Origin: DATCLS01 sp036563805
Lineage (GTDB): Bacteria; Actinomycetota; Acidimicrobiia; Acidimicrobiales; VFJN01
Direction of reading: 5' to 3'
NCBI GenBank assembly: GCA_036563805.1
Contig: DATCLS010000005.1
Location: 1-45,351, forward strand
Length of the DNA: 45,351 bases
Positions 39,543-45,351 of this stretch are shown here, piece after piece. The notes beneath the pieces were generated by a model, which was given only the letters and a program-made list of their open reading frames with translations, ran no database searches and was not told where the DNA came from. A program made the position numbers and the translations under genes. How positions within the stretch are numbered: position 1 is the stretch's first letter; each line of letters starts with the position of its first letter.

Positions 39543-40256
39543 ATGGACCGCCAGCAGACCCGCGTCGCCGTCGTCACCGGCGGCAACCGGGGCATCGGGC
39601 TCGAGGTCGTGCGCCAGCTCGCCGCCCGGGGCGACGCCGTCGTGCTCGGATCCCGTGACCTGCAGGCCGGCCAGCGGGCCGCGGAGTCGGTGTGGGAGGA
39701 GCTGGGCGAGGTCGACGTGCGCGTCCGGCGCCTCGACGTCACCGACCAGGACACCGTCGACGAGCTCGCCGAGGAGCTGACCGAGGGCTTCGGGCGCGTC
39801 GACGTCCTCGTGAACAACGCAGCCATCCACTACGACACCTGGCAGCGGGCGGCGGGCGCCGACCTCGAGGTCGTGGCCGAGGCGCTCGAGACCAACCTGC
39901 TCGGCGCCTGGCGGTGCGCCAACGCCTTCCTGCCCCTGCTGCGGGCCAGCGGTCACGGCCGGATCGTGAACGTGTCGAGCGAGGGCGGGTCGCTGGCGTC
40001 GATGGGGGGCGGCATCCCCGCCTACCGGGCCTCGAAGGCGGCGCTCAACGCCCTGACCCGCATGCTGGCCGACGAGCTGCGGCCCGACCGCATCCTGGTC
40101 AACAGCGTGTGCCCGGGCTGGGTGGCCACCGACATGGGCGGGCCCGGCGGGCGGCCGGTGGCGGAGGGCGCGGCCAGCGTGCTGTGGGCCGTCGACCTGC
40201 CCGACGACGGCCCCACCGGCGGTTTCTTCCGCGACGGCCGGCCGATCCCGTTCTAG
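39543..40256 (+). CDS. Short-chain dehydrogenase/reductase (carbonyl-reductase-like)
   Basis: 237 residues of the classical SDR fold: TGGNRGIG coenzyme motif at 12-19, NNAA near 93-96, catalytic Ser in IVNVSSEGG, YRASK catalytic Tyr/Lys, and CPGWVATDMGGPGG after it. The arrangement, including the PGWVATDM segment and gap after YxxxK, resembles plant and animal carbonyl reductases that reduce ketones with NADPH. The enzyme is cytosolic. The ATG at 39543 lies 15 bp after the direct repeat. The substrate is unknown. Confidence 0.93.
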   Translation: MDRQQTRVAVVTGGNRGIGLEVVRQLAARGDAVVLGSRDLQAGQRAAESVWEELGEVDVRVRRLDVTDQDTVDELAEELTEGFGRVDVLVNNAAIHYDTWQRAAGADLEVVAEALETNLLGAWRCANAFLPLLRASGHGRIVNVSSEGGSLASMGGGIPAYRASKAALNALTRMLADELRPDRILVNSVCPGWVATDMGGPGGRPVAEGAASVLWAVDLPDDGPTGGFFRDGRPIPF

Positions 40257-40442
40257 CCCGTGCCGGGGCCGGGCGTTGCGGCGAGCGGACACCGCGTGCG
40301 GACCGAGCTGGGGGCGCGCTCAAATCACCGGCCTCCGACACGGCCACCCGGCGCGGTCGGATGGTCAGTACCCCTTGCGTCGGATCGGCGGCTTCCTTAC
40401 AAATCACTGTACCTGCGTCGACCGAAGAGGGGGCCGGACCGG

Positions 40443-40622
40443 ATGATCAGCGTCCGCATCGCACGCATCCTCGGGCGCGAGCCGGCGATCTGTCTCGACC
40501 GGCCGTTCGCCGAGTCGTGGCTCATGGCGGTGGAGGACGCCCGCCAGCTCCACAAGGATCTGGGCGAGGCGCTGGGCTCCCTCCCCGAGCTGCACGGCGT
40601 GGAGGAGGAAGCGCACGGATGA
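40443..40622 (+). CDS. Small unknown protein, first of a coupled pair
   Basis: 59 residues: MISVRIARILGREPAICL, then PFAESWLMAVEDARQLHKDL and an acidic end. The second half is predicted amphipathic helix. The ATG has GAGGGGGCCGG just upstream. The gene overlaps the next by 4 nt (ATGA, 40619-40622), and the A/T-richer stretch TTACAAATCACTGTAC at 40396-40411 may hold its promoter. No family is recognised. Confidence 0.6.
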   Translation: MISVRIARILGREPAICLDRPFAESWLMAVEDARQLHKDLGEALGSLPELHGVEEEAHG

Positions 40623-41032
40623 CGGTCGCGGCCTGGTTCGAGGCGTGGGACGACCCCGAGGTCGACGCCTGCGCCGTCCCGGTCGACGGCGGCTACAGCC
40701 GCACGGCGTGGCGGCCCGTGCTGGGCGCCACCACGTGGCAGGTGTGGGGCACGCTGGCCAGCCGCCTGCGCGACGAGCGCCGCTACCACGGCGAGCTGGC
40801 CGACCTGGCGCCGCCCCAGGCCCCCGGCGCCGCCGTCGTCTCCCGGGCGCTGAGCCGGCTCGAGGCCTACGACCTGGCCGAGGAGCGCGAGCTCGGCGTG
40901 TGGCTGGTGCGGCACTCGTGCCCGCCGCTGTGGGACCGGCTGCTGGCCCGGGCCCCGTCGCCCGTCCACGCCGCCCACCACGTCACGTTTCTGCCGTCGC
41001 GCTGGCGTTCGCGCTCGGCCGCTCCGGCCTGA
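40619..41032 (+). CDS. Hypothetical protein with possible winged-helix segment
   Basis: 137 residues: MTVAAWFEAWDDPEVDACAV, TTWQVWGTLASRLRDERRYH, then AAVVSRALSRLEAYDLAEER and LGVWLVRHSCPPLWDRLL. The VSRALSRLEAYDLAEERELGVWLVR region looks like a helix followed by a beta wing, as in small winged-helix DNA-binding proteins, but no family is recognised. Start codon overlaps the stop of the 59-residue gene, so the two are likely made together; a small regulator or toxin-antitoxin-like pair is conceivable, not shown. Confidence 0.6.
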   Translation: MTVAAWFEAWDDPEVDACAVPVDGGYSRTAWRPVLGATTWQVWGTLASRLRDERRYHGELADLAPPQAPGAAVVSRALSRLEAYDLAEERELGVWLVRHSCPPLWDRLLARAPSPVHAAHHVTFLPSRWRSRSAAPA

Positions 41033-41092
41033 CCGGGCCGCGCCCGGGTCCCGACGGGACCGGCCGCCGCCGGGTGCCCGCACGCGCCCGCG

Positions 41093-41959
41093 TCACACGA
41101 TCAGCGTCGCCGCGTGCCCGACCAGCTCGCCGTGGAGCACGACGAACACGCCGTCGGGCCGGGCGGCCCACTCCCGCCAGCCGGCGGCCAGCTCGGCGAG
41201 GTCGCCGGCCGTGGCCAGGCCGTACTCGACGGCCTGGGTGGCCAGCGCCGAGCGCTCCACCCGGTCGGCCCACAGCTCGGCCCACCAGCGGCGCTCGTTG
41301 GGTGTGGCGAACGTCCACGTCGAGGTCGTGTAGGTGACGTCGCGCAGGCCCGCCTGCTGAGCCCAGCCGAGCAGATGGCGGCCGGCGTTGGCCTCGCCGC
41401 CGTTGCGGCGCGTCACGGCCAGGTACAGCGCCCGCCACTCCTCCAGGGCGTCGCTGGCCGGCGACCAGACCATGGCGCCGTAGTCGCCGTCGCGGGCGGC
41501 CACGATGCCGCCGGGCCGGGCCAGGTGGGCCATGTGCCGCAGGGCGCCGACCGGGTCGCGCAGGTGCTGGAGCACCTGGTGGGCGTGGACGACGTCGAAG
41601 CCGCCGTGGCGGATGTCGAGGTCGCGGAAGTCGCCGGCGACCACGTCGAGGTTGTCGACGCCCCGCTCGGCGGCGTGGTCGCGGGCCTGCTCGACCACCT
41701 CGGGCGAGGTGTCGACGGCCAGCACCCGGCCGGGCGCCACCCGGGCGGCCAGGTCGGCGGTCAGGGTGCCCGGCCCGCAGCCGACGTCGAGGAGGGTGGT
41801 GCCGGCGTCGAGGTGAGGCAGCAGGTAGGCGGCCGAGTTCTCGGCCGTGCGCCACCGGTGCGAGCGCAGCACCGCCTCGTGGTGGCCGTGGGTGTAGATC
41901 TCGTCCAGACCACGCTCGACAGCGGGATCGACGCCGGCGTCGTCCGGGGTCGCGGTCAT
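41093..41959 (-). CDS. Class I SAM-dependent methyltransferase
   Basis: 288 residues. Motif I is LLDVGCGPGTLTADLA (about 60-75), followed by VLAVDTSPEVVEQARDHA (SAM ribose acid loop), VVAGDFRDLDI, and FDVVHAHQVLQHLRDPVGAL (motif post-II). This matches UbiE/Coq5-like or generic Methyltransf_11/25 enzymes. The acceptor cannot be predicted. The ATG at 41957-41959 is used; no strong ribosome-binding site is visible. It is convergent with the small-gene pair. Confidence 0.93.
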   Translation of the reverse strand: MTATPDDAGVDPAVERGLDEIYTHGHHEAVLRSHRWRTAENSAAYLLPHLDAGTTLLDVGCGPGTLTADLAARVAPGRVLAVDTSPEVVEQARDHAAERGVDNLDVVAGDFRDLDIRHGGFDVVHAHQVLQHLRDPVGALRHMAHLARPGGIVAARDGDYGAMVWSPASDALEEWRALYLAVTRRNGGEANAGRHLLGWAQQAGLRDVTYTTSTWTFATPNERRWWAELWADRVERSALATQAVEYGLATAGDLAELAAGWREWAARPDGVFVVLHGELVGHAATLIV

Positions 41960-42038
41960 GCGGCGGTCATTATCTCGCGTCCGCGCCGCCGCGGCCGGTT
42001 CGTTCGGGGCCCGGCTGAGCGCCGGCCACGAGGCGGTG

Positions 42039-42251
42039 ATGGAGACCGACGTGCGGCCCGGGGCCGCCGCCGGTCCCGAGCTGCTGGATCTGATCCTCGA
42101 CGCCGGCGACATCGTCCGGACCACCGAGTGCCTCGGGTGGCTCACCGCCGACATCGAGCGCCTCGGCGCCGGGTCGACCCGGGGACGGCCGGTCAGGAGG
42201 ACCGGTCAGCGGCCAGGCACCGGGTCACCGCCTCCAGCGCCTCGACCGTGA
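42039..42251 (+). CDS. Possible small protein overlapping the TetR gene 3' end
   Basis: 70 residues from the ATG at 42039 (or 97 from 41958). The first ~48 codons show clear coding signature: third positions almost all G/C while second positions are about half A/T, reading PELLDLILDAGDIVRTTECL and LTADIERLG. This signal fades after about 42185, where the frame runs antisense into the TetR gene. It may be a small real gene or the degraded end of one. No family is recognised. Confidence 0.42.
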   Translation: METDVRPGAAAGPELLDLILDAGDIVRTTECLGWLTADIERLGAGSTRGRPVRRTGQRPGTGSPPPAPRP

Positions 42252-42846
42252 GCGCCCCGAGGTCGATGGCGAACGGGTCGGTGACGTACTGGTGGCCGAC
42301 CCCGCGCAGCATGCCGAGCACCAGCGCGGCCGCCGCCTCGGGCCGCACGTCGGACCGGATCTCGCCTCTGGCCACGCCCTCCGCGATGGCGTTCTGGATC
42401 ATCGACCGCAGCTCGGTGTTGTAGTCGGCGAGGGTCTCCTGCAGTTCGGCGCTGGCGCCCAGGGCCTCGCCGTGGAGCACGTAGACCGCCCGGGTCGCCG
42501 GCCACGGGTTGTCGAGGCTCTCGAGAAAGACCCGGACCATGATCTGCACGGCCTCCAGCCCGGTGGCGCCCCGGATGGCCGGCTCGAGCGCCTGGTCGCG
42601 GAAGCGCCGGATGAAGTCCTTGAGCAGGGCCTGCAGCAGCCCGGCCTTCGTGCCGAACAGGTAGCTGGGCAGCCCATGGCTGCACCCCGCCGCCTTGGCG
42701 ATGTCGCCGAAGCTGACCGCCGAGGTGCCCCGCTCGGCGATGAGCTCCGCGGTCACGCGCAGCAACCGCCGCTCGGAGGCGGCGCGTCGCTCGGCCTGTG
42801 TCCGGTGCGTCCGCCTCACCGGCTCCGACGCTCTCGTCGTGCTCAT
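42193..42846 (-). CDS. TetR/AcrR-family transcriptional regulator
   Basis: 217 residues from the ATG at 42844-42846 (longer in-frame extension rejected as Arg-rich). The helix-turn-helix region reads VSFGDIAKAAGCSHGLPSYLFGTKAGLL (about 43-70), and the ligand domain continues with AVYVLHGEALGASAELQE and ALVLGMLRGVGHQY. It is not adjacent to an obvious target and could be the regulator acting at the P450/LLM operators or elsewhere; nothing in the sequence decides. Confidence 0.92.
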   Translation of the reverse strand: MSTTRASEPVRRTHRTQAERRAASERRLLRVTAELIAERGTSAVSFGDIAKAAGCSHGLPSYLFGTKAGLLQALLKDFIRRFRDQALEPAIRGATGLEAVQIMVRVFLESLDNPWPATRAVYVLHGEALGASAELQETLADYNTELRSMIQNAIAEGVARGEIRSDVRPEAAAALVLGMLRGVGHQYVTDPFAIDLGALTVEALEAVTRCLAADRSS

Positions 42847-43021
42847 CGTCTGTACCCCTGCCGCTTTCCGCCCGCACCGCCGTCTACCCGTGTCCCACCC
42901 CACGCTCATCGTAGGAGCCACGACGGCCCTGCGTGGCATGAGTCACACGGAGCGTCGGGCCGCCGCGGCCCGCGGTCGCCCGGCGTGCCGCGGCGCGACC
43001 CGGCGGCGGGCCCCGGCGCGC

Positions 43022-43435
43022 TCAGCCCGGGTAGGAGCGGAACTCGACCAGCAGCCCGTCGGGGTCGCGCACGTAGATCGATTCGCCCATACCGCGGGCG
43101 CCGAAGCGCGGGCCGGCGTCGACCACCTCGAGCTCGGCCGCCAGGCGGGCGCGGTCGTCCTCGCTCACCACGAAGCAGATGTGGTCGAGGCGGCCCCGGT
43201 CGGGTCCGGCGCCGCCGCCCGTCCCGCCGCCCGTCCCGCCCTCGCCGGGGGTCCGGGGGACGAGGTCGATGATCGTCGTGTCGTCGACCCGCAGCGACGG
43301 GAACGGCGCCTCGCCCCGCCGCCACTCGTCGACCCGGACCCCGCCGAGCCCGGCGTGGCGCCCGTACCAGGCGAGGCTCCGCTCGACGTCCTCGACGACG
43401 AGGACCAGGTGGTCGAGGCCCAGGGTGGTCGCCAT
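43022..43435 (-). CDS. VOC-family (glyoxalase/bleomycin-resistance/dioxygenase) protein
   Basis: 137 residues. One complete VOC domain: LGLDHLVLVVEDVERSLAWY (metal-ligand His9), DHICFVVSEDDRARLAAEL (second His), and IYVRDPDGLLVEFRSYPG, where the final Glu is the third metal ligand. A Gly-rich insert follows the first half. AGGAGC precedes the ATG. It is divergent from the DUF2330 gene with a 75-bp gap. Its reaction is unknown; small VOC proteins act as lyases, isomerases or resistance proteins. Confidence 0.92.
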   Translation of the reverse strand: MATTLGLDHLVLVVEDVERSLAWYGRHAGLGGVRVDEWRRGEAPFPSLRVDDTTIIDLVPRTPGEGGTGGGTGGGAGPDRGRLDHICFVVSEDDRARLAAELEVVDAGPRFGARGMGESIYVRDPDGLLVEFRSYPG

Positions 43436-43510
43436 CCGTCGCTCCTTGCCGGGAACCGGGGGTCGGTCGCCCGCCGTCCAAAGTGCCACAGCACCGACCG
43501 GAGGGACGAC

Positions 43511-44593
43511 ATGACGACACGGGTGAAGGCGACGGTGGCCGCAGCCCTGGCGGCGCCGGTCCTCGTGTGGGGCGCGGCGCCGGCCGGGGCGTGCGGCGGC
43601 CTGGTGGGCGAGAACGGGACCATCGAGCTGGTCCGCACGACGACGCTGGCCGCCTACCACGAGGGCGTCGAGCGGTACGTGACCGCCTTCGACTTCACCG
43701 GCGAGGGCGAGCAGGTCGGCTCGATCCTGCCGCTGCCCGACGTGCCGACATCGGTGGAACGCGGCGGCGACTGGACGCTGCAGCGGCTGGTCCAGGAGGT
43801 GACGCCGCCCCCACCGGTGCCGGAGACGGACGGCGACGCGGTGGCGGCCGCCGAGGCGCCGGGCGCCGACGTGCTGCTCGAGACCGAGATCGACGCCCTC
43901 GACATCACGGTCCTGCGGGGTGGGGGCGACGAGGTGGGGGAGTGGGCGGTCGACAACGGCTTCCTGCTCCCGCCCGACGCCCCCGAGGTGCTCGACTTCT
44001 ACGCCGAGCGCAGCCCGATCTTCATGGCGGCGCGCTTCGACGCCGAGCGGGCCCGCGAGCTGGGCCAGGAGGTGGGCCAGAGCACGCCGATCATGGCCAC
44101 GATCCCCACCGACGACCCCTGGGTCCCGCTGCGGATGCTCGGGATGGGGCTGGACGGCAGCCAGGTCGTCGAGGCCGACGTGTTCCTGCTCACCGAGGAG
44201 CGGCCGCTCCTCCGCGCCGGCGGGGAGGGGCTGACGCTGGCTCGCAGCCAGGCCGCCTCGGACGCCCTGCTCGACGACCTGCGTTCGGACCAGGCCATGG
44301 ACTGGGTCCCGGCCGACATGTGGCTGTCGTACCTGACGCTCGAGTCCCCGGCGGCCGAGCTCGACTACGACCTGGCCATCTCGACTCGACGGGGTATCCC
44401 GCCGGCGCTGACGGACGTGGGCGTGGTGTCGGAGGCCGAAACGGTCGACGTCCCGCCGCTGAACGAGGGCCGGCCCGCTTGGCGGACGGTGGGGCTCGCC
44501 GCCCTGGCCGCCGCCGCGGTGGCCGGTGTGCTGGTCCTGGCGGTGCGGCCACGGTCCGACGCCGGCCCAGCGGGCCGAGGAGCGCCCCGATGA
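43511..44593 (+). CDS. DUF2330-like secreted/membrane protein
   Basis: 360 residues. Signal peptide (VKATVAAALAAPVLVWGAAPAG) followed by ACGGLVGENG, the family's CGG start, then a long soluble domain (YVTAFDFTGEGEQVGSILPLPD, DNGFLLPPDAPEVLDFYAER) and a C-terminal TM helix (VGLAALAAAAVAGVLVLAV) with a short basic tail. The protein is expected to sit outside the membrane anchored at its C-terminus. GGAGG precedes the ATG. It overlaps the cupredoxin gene by 4 nt (ATGA). DUF2330 has no established function; pairing with a copper-site lipoprotein is suggestive of a redox or metal role. Confidence 0.83.
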   Translation: MTTRVKATVAAALAAPVLVWGAAPAGACGGLVGENGTIELVRTTTLAAYHEGVERYVTAFDFTGEGEQVGSILPLPDVPTSVERGGDWTLQRLVQEVTPPPPVPETDGDAVAAAEAPGADVLLETEIDALDITVLRGGGDEVGEWAVDNGFLLPPDAPEVLDFYAERSPIFMAARFDAERARELGQEVGQSTPIMATIPTDDPWVPLRMLGMGLDGSQVVEADVFLLTEERPLLRAGGEGLTLARSQAASDALLDDLRSDQAMDWVPADMWLSYLTLESPAAELDYDLAISTRRGIPPALTDVGVVSEAETVDVPPLNEGRPAWRTVGLAALAAAAVAGVLVLAVRPRSDAGPAGRGAPR

Positions 44594-45123
44594 CGGCCCG
44601 GGTGACGGCCCCTCGGATGCCGGGCCGCCGGGTGACGGCCCGGCGGATCGCCCCCGTCCGGCGGCCGGCCGCGGCGCTGGCGGCCGGGCTCGCCGCCCTG
44701 GCCGGGGCGGGCGGGCTCGCCGGGTGCGGCGCCGGCGACGGGCCGGGCCTCACGGTCGCCCCCGAGCCCGAGCCCGAGCTCCTCGGCCCCGGCCGGGTCA
44801 CGGTCACGCTCGACGTCGAGCACTCGCGGTTCGTCCCCGACGAGCTGCGGGTGGTGGCCGGCACCGAGGTGCGGTTCGTGCTCGCCAACGGCGACCCGAT
44901 CAACCACGAGCTGATCGTCGGTCCGCCCGACGTGCACGCCCGCCACGAGTCCGGCACGCACGCCCGCCACGGCCCGGTGCCCGGCGAGGTGTCCGTCGGC
45001 CCCAACGACGAGGCGGCCACGACGTACCGCTTCGACGAGCCCGGAACGGTCGAGTTCGCCTGCCACCTGCCCGGCCACTACGACTACGGGATGCGCGGCA
45101 CGGTCGAGGTCGTGCCGGCCTGA
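44590..45123 (+). CDS. Cupredoxin-domain lipoprotein
   Basis: 177 residues. A long basic N-terminus leads to a hydrophobic helix and the lipobox LAGC at Cys46; an ATG nine codons in would give a more usual n-region. The cupredoxin domain contains a full type-1 copper set: His106 (INHELIVG), Cys158, His163 and Met168 in ACHLPGHYDYGM. It should be a surface-tethered blue copper electron carrier or copper-binding protein. It is translationally coupled to the DUF2330 gene, implying joint function. Confidence 0.9.
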   Translation: MTARVTAPRMPGRRVTARRIAPVRRPAAALAAGLAALAGAGGLAGCGAGDGPGLTVAPEPEPELLGPGRVTVTLDVEHSRFVPDELRVVAGTEVRFVLANGDPINHELIVGPPDVHARHESGTHARHGPVPGEVSVGPNDEAATTYRFDEPGTVEFACHLPGHYDYGMRGTVEVVPA

Positions 45124-45211
45124 TCCGCCGGCCGGGCCGGCCTCGCCGGTCCGCCGCTGCCGGCCGCCGGGCTCGGGACCGGGCGGAGCCGCCCCGGTAC
45201 GTTCTTGGGCC

Positions 45212-45351
45212 ATGACCCGCGGCGAGATCTTGTGGTGTCCGTCGGATGAGCGGCGTGAGCGTAGCCGTTTGGCTGGTTATTTGGGGTGGTTGGGGGTGGA
45301 GCGGGGGTTGGGTTTCGCTCCTGATCATGAGGGTTATCTGGCGGCGTGGCG
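45212..45351 (+). CDS. N-terminal part of an acetoacetyl-CoA synthetase-like enzyme (3' partial)
   Basis: The ATG at 45212 opens 46 codons that run off the window: MTRGEILWCPSDERRERSRL, then LGFAPDHEGYLAAW. The W-x-PS and YLAAW elements match the acetyl-coenzyme-A synthetase N-terminal domain as found in acetoacetate-CoA ligases. Codon use is unlike every other gene here: many TTG, GGT, TAT, GAT, GCT and CGT codons. That can mean acquisition from another genome or an unusually expressed start region. Only the beginning is visible, so the call is tentative. Confidence 0.6.
   Translation, partial: MTRGEILWCPSDERRERSRLAGYLGWLGVERGLGFAPDHEGYLAAW

Overview
The window is a 45 kb stretch of a very GC-rich (roughly 70-75% by eye) bacterial chromosome with strong G/C bias at third codon positions. 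The gene types point to an actinobacterium: an F420-type LLM oxidoreductase, several FadE-like acyl-CoA dehydrogenases, TetR regulators, an MprAB/HtrA-type envelope-stress module and a HelR-like RNA-polymerase ATPase relative. The Acidimicrobiia are a plausible home, but that is inference. No rRNA, tRNA, CRISPR array, insertion sequence or phage module was recognised.

Region 1 (about 0.1-16.2 kb) is catabolic. It holds an FMN reductase, a GntR/FCD regulator divergent from an amidohydrolase, a double-hotdog MaoC protein, a thiolase coupled to an oligopeptide-type ABC binding lipoprotein, a cytochrome P450, an LLM flavin oxidoreductase, one acyl-CoA dehydrogenase, and a divergent tandem acyl-CoA dehydrogenase pair that looks like an alpha/beta heteromer. 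A GH3 glycosidase with a PA14 insert is coupled to a small Rossmann protein, and a VOC protein is broken by a 1-nt frameshift. A palindromic operator occurs at the P450/binding-protein divergent promoter and again before the LLM gene, which ties these genes into one putative regulon for CoA-dependent degradation of an unknown substrate.

Region 2 (16.7-26.7 kb) is dominated by one 6.4 kb gene. Its N-terminal ~600 residues are a HelD/HelR-like SF1 ATPase core with an altered Walker A and no N-terminal arm. The remaining ~1,540 residues are a Pro/Ala/Gly/Ser-rich tail carrying a dozen or so SGDxWPA motifs. An orphan DesK/NarX-like histidine kinase and a TetR regulator follow.

Region 3 (26.7-30.5 kb) has a strong housekeeping promoter, a ~330-nt highly structured leader, and four overlapping genes: a small unknown, a ketoreductase-like fragment, a Sfp-type phosphopantetheinyl transferase, and an APH-fold protein whose catalytic Asp and Asn are missing. 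This is the second candidate for an undescribed system.

Region 4 (30.5-38 kb) holds a DHA2 MFS exporter with its TetR regulator and a TetR-type operator, a small unknown protein, and an MprA/MprB-like two-component pair divergent from an HtrA-like protease. The shared 247-bp intergenic region contains two opposed arrays of 8-bp repeats with an exact 11-bp period, as expected for an OmpR-family regulator.

Region 5 (38-45.3 kb) is mixed: an EthD-like protein, a DUF4352-like lipoprotein, a short-chain dehydrogenase, a coupled pair of small unknown genes, a methyltransferase, a TetR regulator, a VOC protein, a DUF2330-type membrane protein coupled to a cupredoxin lipoprotein, and the first 46 codons of an acetoacetyl-CoA synthetase-like gene with strikingly different codon use.
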